DNA of 64,000 nucleotides from Rickettsiales bacterium. Lineage in GTDB: Bacteria; Pseudomonadota; Alphaproteobacteria; Rickettsiales; SXRF01. The stretch's first letter is position 1; each line of letters opens with the position of its first letter. The stretch is from contig JAWKXN010000001.1 in assembly GCA_041396965.1 (NCBI GenBank), positions 930,001 through 994,000 on the forward strand, read 5' to 3'. Below, one piece after another: positions 52,301 through 60,103 of the stretch. The notes below the pieces were generated by a model that was not told the DNA's origin, did not search any database, and saw only the letters and a program-made list of their open reading frames with translations. The translations under genes were made by a program, and so were the position numbers.

Positions 52301-53875
52301 ATGCCAAAAGTTTTGATCGCCGATAAATTATCACCACAAGCAATTGATGTATTCAAACAAAGAGGAGTGGAGGCTGATGTTAAGACTGGTCTTACGCCAG
52401 AGGAAATTATTAAAATAATTGGTGATTATGATGGTCTTGCTGTGCGTTCCGCTACCAAAGCTACCGCTGAACTGATTAAAGCTGGCAAAAATCTAAAAGT
52501 TATTGGACGTGCTGGTATAGGGGTTGATAATGTTGATATTCCAGCCGCTACCGCAAATGGCATTGTTGTAATGAATACACCATTTGGTAATTCAGTTACT
52601 ACCGCCGAGCATACAATATCTCTTATGATGTCAGTAGCGCGCATGATTCCACAAGCGAATGCTTCTACTCATGCTGGAAAATGGGAAAAAAGCGCGTTTA
52701 TGGGAGTTGAGCTTTCTGGCAAGACTCTAGGTTTAATCGGAGCTGGTAATATTGGTTCTATCGTGGCTGACCGTGCGCAAGGTCTTAAGATGAGTGTAAT
52801 AGCTTACGATCCATTTTTATCTAACGAAAGAGCTACAGCCTTAAACATAAGGAAAGTAGAGCTTGATGAATTACTTGGTGAGGCTGATTTTATCACCCTA
52901 CATACACCACTTACCGATAGCACTAAAAATATCTTAAACAAAGACACTTTGGCAAAATGCAAAAAAGGCGTGCGTATTATCAATTGCGCGCGTGGTGGTT
53001 TGGTAAATGAGGCTGATTTGAAAGAGGCGATTGAAAATGGTCATGTCGCGGGAGCCGCTCTTGACGTATTTGAGAAGGAGCCAGCTAAAGAAAATACCTT
53101 ATTTGGCATGAAAGAGGTTATATGTACACCGCATCTTGGAGCTTCTACCACTGAGGCACAAGAAAATGTAGCGGTTCAGGTCGCTGAGCAAATGTCTGAT
53201 TATTTGGTAAAAGGCGCTGTAACCAACGCTCTTAATATACCTTCAATGTCAGCGGAGGACGCTCTTAAGCTTAAACCTTATCTTAAACTGGTTGATCAAC
53301 TTGGTAGCTTTGCCGGACAGCTTGCCGAGAGTGGCTTAAAAGAGGTAAAAATTGAGTATGAGGGAAAAGCTGGAAAATTAAATACTAAACCACTTAGCGC
53401 TGTCGCCTTAAAAGGTCTGCTTTCACCGTTGGTGGAGGGAGTGAATATGGTAAACGCGCCGGTAATAGCGCAAGAAAGAGGAATTAGCGTAAGCTCTACG
53501 AGTCATGATAAAACTGGAGACTATCAAACTCTGGTGCGTATCACTATTATTTGTGAGGAAAATACTATCACCATCGCCGGAACATTATTTGCCGATAAAC
53601 CAAGAATAGTAGAAGTGGCGGGAATCAAGCTAGAAGCTGGTCTTGGTACTAAGAATCTATACGTTAATAATGATGATAAACCTGGTTTTATCGGGGATTT
53701 GGGTACTGTTCTTGGTTCAGCGGGAATAAATATAGCCTACTTCCATCTAGGGCGTAATGAAGAATTGAAGGAAGCTATAGCGCTTGTTGAGATAGATCAA
53801 TCAATATCAGAAGAACTTCTCGCTAAGATAAATAATTTGTCTAGTGTTAGAAAAGCAAAAAGCATAACATTTTGA
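52301..53875 (+). CDS. serA: D-3-phosphoglycerate dehydrogenase
   Basis: First step of serine synthesis. Catalytic and NAD-binding domains (GLIGAGNIGSIVADRA, INCARGGLVNEADL, CTPHLGASTTEAQ), an intervening ASB domain, and a C-terminal ACT domain (NNDDKPGFIGDLGTVLGSAGINI) for serine regulation. 524 residues, the long form. AGAAAGAGAG precedes the ATG. Confidence 0.96.
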   Translation: MPKVLIADKLSPQAIDVFKQRGVEADVKTGLTPEEIIKIIGDYDGLAVRSATKATAELIKAGKNLKVIGRAGIGVDNVDIPAATANGIVVMNTPFGNSVTTAEHTISLMMSVARMIPQANASTHAGKWEKSAFMGVELSGKTLGLIGAGNIGSIVADRAQGLKMSVIAYDPFLSNERATALNIRKVELDELLGEADFITLHTPLTDSTKNILNKDTLAKCKKGVRIINCARGGLVNEADLKEAIENGHVAGAALDVFEKEPAKENTLFGMKEVICTPHLGASTTEAQENVAVQVAEQMSDYLVKGAVTNALNIPSMSAEDALKLKPYLKLVDQLGSFAGQLAESGLKEVKIEYEGKAGKLNTKPLSAVALKGLLSPLVEGVNMVNAPVIAQERGISVSSTSHDKTGDYQTLVRITIICEENTITIAGTLFADKPRIVEVAGIKLEAGLGTKNLYVNNDDKPGFIGDLGTVLGSAGINIAYFHLGRNEELKEAIALVEIDQSISEELLAKINNLSSVRKAKSITF

Positions 53876-53889
53876 CTATAAATATAAAA

Positions 53890-54153
53890 ATGAGAAAAAT
53901 TATAACTTATAACTTTTTTTTGACATTTTTCATAATGTGTATATCAGCGCTAATTATGGGAATTAGCTCCATTAGTTTATTTTTTTTATTTAAGGCAAAT
54001 TTTGAGTTTATATATAAGCATGGAAGAGACGCTATCATGGATGGTGCTTTAAGGCAGTTATTAGAACTATGTTTTTATAGTATAATCAGTATGTTATCTT
54101 ATATAGTTTTCAAGAGTTGTGAACGGGTATCAGTAGATAAAATATTAAAATAG
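53890..54153 (+). CDS. Small two-span membrane protein, unknown
   Basis: 87 residues from the ATG at 53890, with hydrophobic segments FFLTFFIMCISALIMGISSI and LCFYSIISMLSYIVF. No family recognised. A TTG at 53872 would overlap the serA stop. Very AT-rich. It is downstream of serA on the same strand and may be expressed with it. Confidence 0.4.
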   Translation: MRKIITYNFFLTFFIMCISALIMGISSISLFFLFKANFEFIYKHGRDAIMDGALRQLLELCFYSIISMLSYIVFKSCERVSVDKILK

Positions 54154-54192
54154 ATTATTAATATACTAGGATTGTGACCAAAAGCCTATATT

Positions 54193-54220
54193 ATCATTAT
54201 TAATCAATTGATTAAATGAT
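54193..54220. promoter_or_regulatory. Palindrome upstream of divK
   Basis: TTAATCAATTGATTAA (54200-54215) is a perfect 16-bp palindrome, extended by ATCATT (54193-54198) pairing with AATGAT (54215-54220) if bases are bulged. It lies about 115 bases before the divK start. The TTAA half-sites recall CtrA boxes, but the spacing is 8 rather than 7, so this is only a candidate regulator site. Confidence 0.35.
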
Positions 54221-54329
54221 AAACTTTATTCAATAAATAATTTATATAAGTTTTTTATAAATTAGGAGTTTGTTAAGCCTTTATATGTAAATATTATATA
54301 TTGGAATTTAACTTTTTTTTATAAAAATC

Positions 54330-54713
54330 ATGGAAAAAAAGATATTAATAGTAGAAGATAACGAGTTGAACTTGAAGCTTTTTCGTGATCTTTTGACCGC
54401 CCATAACTATAAAATTATAGAGACCAAAGATGGTATGGAGGCGATCTCTCTCGCTCGTAGTGAGAGTCCTGATTTAATACTTATGGATATACAACTTCCA
54501 GAAATTTCTGGTCTTGATATAACTAGGCGCTTGAAATCTGATGAGTCAGTTGCCGGAATTCCAATAGTCGCGGTTACCGCTTTCGCCATGAAAGATGATG
54601 AGGAGAAAATCCTCGCTGCTGGCTGTGAGGCGTATGTTTCTAAGCCTATTTCTATAGTGCCCTTTTTGAATACAGTAAGAAGGTTTTTGGGTGAAAAGGA
54701 ACTATCTGATTAG
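54330..54713 (+). CDS. divK: Single-domain response regulator DivK
   Basis: 127-residue receiver domain. The acidic pocket is in IVEDNE, the phospho-acceptor is D53 in LILMDIQLPEISG, and the conserved Thr and Lys are in VAVTAFAM and YVSKPIS. In Caulobacter DivK links PleC/DivJ to cell-cycle control. Adjacent pleD, 2 bases downstream, strongly supports the name. Confidence 0.94.
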   Translation: MEKKILIVEDNELNLKLFRDLLTAHNYKIIETKDGMEAISLARSESPDLILMDIQLPEISGLDITRRLKSDESVAGIPIVAVTAFAMKDDEEKILAAGCEAYVSKPISIVPFLNTVRRFLGEKELSD

Positions 54714-54715
54714 TT

Positions 54716-56107
54716 ATGACAGCACAAATTTTAGTAGTTGATGATATACCGGCCAATATTAAGCTGTTAGAGGCTAAACTTACCAGTGAGTATTATGATG
54801 TAATAGCTGCCGTTGACGGGTTTGAGGCAATAAAAAAAGTTAAGGCACATAAGCCTGACCTTATATTACTTGATGTTATGATGCCGGAAATGGATGGGTT
54901 TGAGGTATGTACAAAACTCAAAGCAGATCCAGAAATAAGTCATATACCGGTGGTAATGGTAACCGCTCTTTCAGAAAAATCAGATAGGCTAAAAGGTCTT
55001 GAAGCTGGTGCCGATGATTTTATTACCAAGCCAATTGATGATACCGTATTGCTTGCCCGTGTAAAATCTTTGATAAGAATAAAAACATTACTTGATGAGT
55101 TGCGCTTGCGTGATGCGACAGGTGTACAAATGGGAGCGGCATCAGGTAGTGATAATAATTTTATAGAGGATGTTTCTGGTTCAAAAATTTTGTTAATTGA
55201 TGATGATGAGATTCAGTCAAAGAGTATTTTATCAAAGCTAGAAGAAACATATGAAGCTCATCTAGAGGATAATGTTGATAATGCTGTATCGGTAGCTGTG
55301 GCAGGGAAATTTGATGTTATTTTAATTAGTACTTTATTAAATGATATGGATGGTCTGCGCTTGGCATCTCATATTAAAAGCACTGAGGAAACTAGAAACA
55401 CGCCAATAATAGTATTAGTTGATGAAGACGAGAAACATATCATGCTTAAAGCCCTTGATATGGGAATTAGTGATTATTTAGTTGTTCCAATAGATAAAAA
55501 TGAAATGGCGGTGAGGATAAAAACTCAAGTTAGGCGTAAACATTATCAGGACGCTCTTAAGGAGCAGTACAAACAAAGCGTATCTATGGCGCTTACAGAT
55601 GGTCTTACTGGTTTATATAATCGTCACTATCTAAACACTCACTTAGAAAATATGGTAAGGCAAGCCAGTAAGAACGGTAAAAAACTTGCTCTTATGATAA
55701 TGGATATGGATCATTTCAAACAAGTAAATGACAATTATGGGCATGATGCTGGTGATATGGTGCTTAAACAATTGGCGGATATAATATTAAACGCAGCCCG
55801 TTCTACCGATTTAGCCGCACGCTTTGGTGGAGAGGAATTTGTGGTTCTAATGCCAGAGACTGATGAAAACTCAGCGCTTGGTGTCGCCAGTCGTATGCGA
55901 GAAACAGTGGAGAAAACAAAATTTGCTATTGATGGCGATGGCAATACTATAGATAAAACAATCAGCATAGGGATAGCCAACCTTCTTGAAACTGGTGATA
56001 GCTCTAAAGGGCTATTAAAAAGGGCTGATGAGGCGTTATATTTGGCAAAAAATAGTGGAAGAAATCAGGTTAAGGTAGCGGTTAAACCGGTACCGTCCGG
56101 CTGGTAA
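54716..56107 (+). CDS. pleD: Diguanylate cyclase response regulator PleD
   Basis: REC-REC-GGDEF protein making cyclic di-GMP. The first receiver has D53 (LLDVMMPEMDG). The second is degenerate: the acceptor position reads LISTLLNDMDG, so it is probably the usual pseudo-receiver adaptor. The GGEEF active site is at residues 369-375 and an inhibitory I-site RxxD at 362-365 (RSTD), implying product feedback. 463 residues. In an operon with divK. Confidence 0.96.
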   Translation: MTAQILVVDDIPANIKLLEAKLTSEYYDVIAAVDGFEAIKKVKAHKPDLILLDVMMPEMDGFEVCTKLKADPEISHIPVVMVTALSEKSDRLKGLEAGADDFITKPIDDTVLLARVKSLIRIKTLLDELRLRDATGVQMGAASGSDNNFIEDVSGSKILLIDDDEIQSKSILSKLEETYEAHLEDNVDNAVSVAVAGKFDVILISTLLNDMDGLRLASHIKSTEETRNTPIIVLVDEDEKHIMLKALDMGISDYLVVPIDKNEMAVRIKTQVRRKHYQDALKEQYKQSVSMALTDGLTGLYNRHYLNTHLENMVRQASKNGKKLALMIMDMDHFKQVNDNYGHDAGDMVLKQLADIILNAARSTDLAARFGGEEFVVLMPETDENSALGVASRMRETVEKTKFAIDGDGNTIDKTISIGIANLLETGDSSKGLLKRADEALYLAKNSGRNQVKVAVKPVPSGW

Positions 56108-56113
56108 TATTTT

Positions 56114-56929
56114 TTATAAAACAAATTTAGCGACTACCGGAGCGTGGTCAGATGGCTTATCAAGAGAGCGTAATTTTTTCTCAACCCAGTATCTATCCAG
56201 CTTATCAACCGCTTGCGGTGATAGTAACAGATGATCTATCCTGAGGCCATTATCAGATGCAAAGGCATTAGCGCGATAATCCCACCAGCTATACTCGCTA
56301 TTTCCATCCCACTTGCTAGCGCGACAAGCGTCATAAACACCAAGAGCCAGTATTTTTCTTAATCTACTTCTTACCTCATAGTGGGTAAGCACACTGTCTT
56401 TCCATTTCTCAGGAGAATGTACATCTCTGTCATCTGGCGCGATATTATAATCTCCACCAATAACAAAAGACTCACCATAACTAAGTAAAGTCTTGCTATG
56501 TTCGTATAAACTATCCAGAAAACCCAGCTTATAGATAAATTTATCGGAAGTTATTTCTTGACCATTCGGCACATACACTGAGGCAACCCTAAATACTCCA
56601 CATGGTGTAGTAGTAACCGCTTCTATATATCTAGCTTGTTTATCAACTTCCTCAGCTTGAGATTTTTCAGGCAAACCACGCTCTACATCATCAAGCGGAA
56701 ATTTTGAGAGAATAGCTACTCCGTTGTAACTTTTCTCACCATGAATCGCGATATTATAACCAACTTCCTCAATCTCCATAGCTGGAAACATATCGTCAGT
56801 ACATTTTAATTCCTGTAGTAACACTATATCTGGACTGTCATTTTTTAGCCAGTCAAGCAGATGAGAAAGACGAGAACGCACGGAATTAACATTCCAACTA
56901 GCTATTGAAATGTTTTTTTTATCATTCAT
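56114..56929 (-). CDS. xth: Exodeoxyribonuclease III
   Basis: AP endonuclease and 3' exonuclease for base excision repair. Motifs ISIASWNVNSVRSRL, VLLQELKCTD, FVIGGDYNIAP and the final RIDHLLLSP and PSDHAPVVAKF are all present. 271 residues. Its start overlaps the erpA stop by 4 bases. Confidence 0.95.
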   Translation of the reverse strand: MNDKKNISIASWNVNSVRSRLSHLLDWLKNDSPDIVLLQELKCTDDMFPAMEIEEVGYNIAIHGEKSYNGVAILSKFPLDDVERGLPEKSQAEEVDKQARYIEAVTTTPCGVFRVASVYVPNGQEITSDKFIYKLGFLDSLYEHSKTLLSYGESFVIGGDYNIAPDDRDVHSPEKWKDSVLTHYEVRSRLRKILALGVYDACRASKWDGNSEYSWWDYRANAFASDNGLRIDHLLLSPQAVDKLDRYWVEKKLRSLDKPSDHAPVVAKFVL

Positions 56930-57285
56930 AAATTTATAGAAAAACTATTGCCACAGCCACATTTAGAGGTGGCATTCGGGTTTTTTATCTCAAAACCCGC
57001 TTGCGCTAAATCTTCAGTGTAATCAAGCACTGAATTTTTAAGAATACCTGCTGACACATCATCTATAACAACCTCAGCGCCAAAATTAGAGATTACAATA
57101 TCACAATCCTCCGGCACGTTATCATCAAGGTCAAACTTATATTGAAAACCAGAACACCCTCCACCATCAACACTTACACGAAAACGTAAGGTAGGATTAT
57201 TTTCCTTCTCTTTGAGATAATTTATCCGCTGAGCCGCCGCTTGTGTGATATTAAAGTCAGAATTTGTTTGTTGAGAGTTTTCCAT
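56926..57285 (-). CDS. erpA: A-type Fe-S carrier ErpA/IscA
   Basis: Carries and inserts Fe-S clusters into target proteins. Cluster cysteines are in GGGCSGFQY and KCGCGNSFS. The ATG at 57285 gives about 119 residues; an upstream start at 57321 would add 12 non-conserved residues. The ErpA rather than IscA name rests on general resemblance and its location away from the isc operon. Coupled to xth. Confidence 0.9.
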   Translation of the reverse strand: MENSQQTNSDFNITQAAAQRINYLKEKENNPTLRFRVSVDGGGCSGFQYKFDLDDNVPEDCDIVISNFGAEVVIDDVSAGILKNSVLDYTEDLAQAGFEIKNPNATSKCGCGNSFSINL

Positions 57286-57331
57286 GTAGTTATATATGGG
57301 ATAAAAAACATTCTTTCGCAAGTGTGTTTTA

Positions 57332-57688
57332 CTACTTCCTTATACCTCCAAAGGTTTTTTTAGCTTCTTCTTCGAATCTTTTTTGCCACTCTTTTGACCT
57401 TTGTCCTTCATTGCTAACTCCAATTTTATGTATAATATGGTCAATATTATTCTCATCAGGTTTAGGTGTTGACATAGATTGCCTATATTTAGCAATAACA
57501 TTTCGCAATTTATCTTGTACAGTATCACCTAGTTTTTCCTCATTTACGAGAGTCTTGCCTTCTAGAAAATCTTTTATTTCAGTTTGTACAACTTCATTTC
57601 TTAAAGATGACTCCGTAAATTTGTTTCTTTGCTCTATATACCACTGTAATGCGTCCATCTCTTCTTCTGTAGGTTTCCCATCTTTCAT
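57332..57688 (-). CDS. Hypothetical helical protein, unknown
   Basis: 118 residues, charged, without signal or membrane segment. Predicted mostly helical (EEEMDALQWYIEQRNKF, KEWQKRFEEEAKKTFGG). Not recognised. It lies 46 bases upstream of erpA on the same strand, divergent from dgt. Confidence 0.45.
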   Translation of the reverse strand: MKDGKPTEEEMDALQWYIEQRNKFTESSLRNEVVQTEIKDFLEGKTLVNEEKLGDTVQDKLRNVIAKYRQSMSTPKPDENNIDHIIHKIGVSNEGQRSKEWQKRFEEEAKKTFGGIRK

Positions 57689-57825
57689 GTTAATTATCCT
57701 TATAATTAAATTAGCTTAAATTAAAGTGTAGCAGCTTATTTTTTAATGAAAAGTTAAATTTTGTTAGTGTTTATTTTTTTTATTTCCTTGCAATAATGGA
57801 TAATATTCTTTATTTTCAAGTAGAT

Positions 57826-59025
57826 ATGATAAAAAATACTAACAATTTTACTCTTTATGCCTGCAACCCATTAAAAACTCGTGGTCGGCTCTATAAAGAA
57901 GAGGAGAGTAGTTCCCGTTCACCGTTTCAGCGGGATAGGGATAGGATAATCCATTCTACCGCCTTTCGCCGCCTTGAATATAAAACACAAGTATTCGTAA
58001 ACCATGAGGGAGATCACTATCGTAACCGTCTGACCCATAGCCTTGAGGTATCACAGCTTGCTCGTTCAATGAGCCGTTCGCTAGGGCTTGACGAGGATCT
58101 AGCGGAAGCTCTCGCTCTTGCTCATGATCTAGGGCACACACCATTTGGCCACGCTGGTGAGGATGCTCTAAGTGAGGCGATGCGACCATATGGTGGTTTT
58201 GATCATAATGCTCACACTATTCGTATACTCACCTCACTGGAAAAAAGATACGCGGAGTTTGACGGGCTGAATCTTACTTGGGAAACATTGGAAGGTGTAG
58301 CTAAACATAATGGGCCACTTACTGTAAAATTACGGGAGATTGAGGAATATAATAAACGCCACGATCTGGAACTTAACACCCATGCTAGCCTTGAGGCGCA
58401 AATCGCCTCACTCGCCGATGACATAGCTTATAATAATCATGATATAGATGATGGAATACGCGCTAAGCTTATAACAATTGAGCAACTTGAGGAAGTAAAG
58501 GAAATAGCGGAGATTTTTTATGAAGTTAAGAAAAAATATCCAGATATTGAAATAGAAAGATTAACTCATGAGGTAAATCGTCGCCTTATAAACCGCATGG
58601 TAACGGATTTAATTAAACAAACCCGTATTAACATAGCTGATAATAACATAAAAACTATTGATGATATTCGTATGTTAGGAAAGCCGCTGGCTTGTTTCTC
58701 TCCACAAATGCAACAAATAAATGCCTCACTCAAAAAATTCCTGATGGAAAATATGTATCGTCATTATAAGGTAAATCGTATGGCAAGTAAGGCGAAGAGG
58801 GTGGTAACAGACCTATTTGAGTTTTTTCTCGCTGAGCCGCAATGTCTTCCTGATTTATGGCACGATAAGATATTCGTTGATGGTGAATATAGAATAAAAA
58901 AAGAGGATAAAACCCGTATAGCTCAAATAGTATCCGACTTTATCGCCGGAATGACCGATCGCTTCGCGCTTGATGAATATAGAAGAATATTTGACGTGCA
59001 AGCCCGCAGTTGGCTAGGGAAATAA
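57826..59025 (+). CDS. dgt: dGTPase-like deoxynucleotide triphosphohydrolase
   Basis: HD-domain enzyme hydrolysing dNTPs, affecting nucleotide pools. Motifs: PFQRDRDRIIHSTAFRRLEYKTQVF, the metal-binding RLTHSLEV and LAHDLGHTPFGHAGE, and SLADDIAYNNHDIDDG. It is the type-2 (short) form at about 399 residues. The start at 57826 fits the family; an ATG at 57796 would add 10 residues. Its gene neighbour erpA is divergent. Confidence 0.93.
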   Translation: MIKNTNNFTLYACNPLKTRGRLYKEEESSSRSPFQRDRDRIIHSTAFRRLEYKTQVFVNHEGDHYRNRLTHSLEVSQLARSMSRSLGLDEDLAEALALAHDLGHTPFGHAGEDALSEAMRPYGGFDHNAHTIRILTSLEKRYAEFDGLNLTWETLEGVAKHNGPLTVKLREIEEYNKRHDLELNTHASLEAQIASLADDIAYNNHDIDDGIRAKLITIEQLEEVKEIAEIFYEVKKKYPDIEIERLTHEVNRRLINRMVTDLIKQTRINIADNNIKTIDDIRMLGKPLACFSPQMQQINASLKKFLMENMYRHYKVNRMASKAKRVVTDLFEFFLAEPQCLPDLWHDKIFVDGEYRIKKEDKTRIAQIVSDFIAGMTDRFALDEYRRIFDVQARSWLGK

Positions 59026-59044
59026 GCAATATAGCAAATATACA

Positions 59045-59320
59045 CTAGTTATTTCGCGCGACCCAATCACTTAAGAATTTCTCCGCCTTTGCGTCTGGTT
59101 CTGGAAGCTCGTCACGATATATTACTTTTCCGTAGCTTTCAGGAGTGGCATAGGTTCTATTCAGGTAGTCCTCCTGCATTTTCCGGTATCCCTCAAAATC
59201 ACAACGTATATAACAAAAGAAATCTTCTCCCTGCCTATTTTTACCGTAATAGGTCATAATAGCGTCACTCTTGCCAAATTTTACTTTTTCAGCAAAGGTT
59301 GGGATATAATTCTCTGCCAT
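59045..59320 (-). CDS. Small orphan, probable paralogue of 59775-60086
   Basis: 91 residues, soluble. The middle reads GEDFFCYIRCDFEGYRKMQEDY and the end YGKVIYRDELPEPDAKAEKFLSDW. This order (G-E/D-D, Phe/Tyr pair, helix, V-V/I strand, acidic turn, C-terminal helix) matches the gene at 59775-60086, so the two may be diverged copies. The function is unknown. Confidence 0.5.
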   Translation of the reverse strand: MAENYIPTFAEKVKFGKSDAIMTYYGKNRQGEDFFCYIRCDFEGYRKMQEDYLNRTYATPESYGKVIYRDELPEPDAKAEKFLSDWVARNN

Positions 59321-59334
59321 CTTATAGACTACAT

Positions 59335-59712
59335 CTATGCCCTAGCTGGAGATTGTAGATTTGTAGCCAGAGCTGCTTCAGTCGGTTGCTGTGTTTGTTT
59401 TGACATTCCATTAATCTCTTTATTTATACCTAGATCTGTAGCGTGTTTAGTAAATAACTCATGGTTTTTTACCACCTCGCTATGTTCATCATCGATAGCT
59501 TTTAATAAAGCACCCTTTACTATTGGTTTTACTGTGTTAATAAAATGATCACCGGTACCTTCACCATCCTGACTCTTAAGCGCGACAATAGATTTTACCC
59601 CATAATCTTGCAGTACAGAGTTTATAGCGTTACTCAATCCATCTATAGAGCTGTCTTTAGCTTTTTCAATCCTATCTAAATGCTCATGATGTTTTTTATA
59701 TTCAATATCCAT
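59335..59712 (-). CDS. Hypothetical helical protein, unknown
   Basis: 125 residues, mostly helical, starting MDIEYKKHHEHLDRIEKAKD and ending with a Gln/Thr/Ala-rich tail. No family recognised. GAGGAAAAA lies just before the ATG. It lies between the two small paralogue-like genes, all on the minus strand downstream of valS. Confidence 0.5.
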   Translation of the reverse strand: MDIEYKKHHEHLDRIEKAKDSSIDGLSNAINSVLQDYGVKSIVALKSQDGEGTGDHFINTVKPIVKGALLKAIDDEHSEVVKNHELFTKHATDLGINKEINGMSKQTQQPTEAALATNLQSPARA

Positions 59713-59774
59713 AAATTTTTCCTCCCTATATTTAGGTTCATTATATTCATAATTATAATAAAGTAAATATTTGT

Positions 59775-60086
59775 TTAGTTTATGCTGTTAGCGTATTTAT
59801 CATGGTCAAAGCCATAATAAGCTTTTATCTTATCTTTAACCTCTGTGCTGGGTTTTCCCTTGCCTTTCTCCACTACTACGGCAAAATGTGGTATATCTCC
59901 CTTATCAATACAATACATCATCTGCTGATGCAGGCTGGCGCTTGCTATAGCGTAAAAATATATATCGTCACCGTTTCTCTCATCCTGAGCGGGAATATAG
60001 TAGACATTGATTTTCTTCGCTTCCTCATACTTTTTTTTGTAATAAGGTAGGTTTTCCATCATGCTTTCTGAATTATCAGGCGGCAT
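59775..60086 (-). CDS. Small orphan, probable paralogue of 59045-59320
   Basis: 103 residues, soluble. NGDDIYFYAIASASLHQQMMYCI then FAVVVEKGKGKPSTEVKDKIKAYYG aligns by eye with the 59045-59320 protein. It starts 17 bases after valS and may be co-transcribed with it. The function is unknown. Confidence 0.5.
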   Translation of the reverse strand: MPPDNSESMMENLPYYKKKYEEAKKINVYYIPAQDERNGDDIYFYAIASASLHQQMMYCIDKGDIPHFAVVVEKGKGKPSTEVKDKIKAYYGFDHDKYANSIN

Positions 60087-60103
60087 CGCTATTCCTTTTT
60101 TAT

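Noticed and set aside
54716..56107. Loss of function in PleD because the second receiver lacks the acceptor Asp
   Set aside because: A degenerate second receiver is normal in PleD; the first receiver, I-site and GGEEF are intact.
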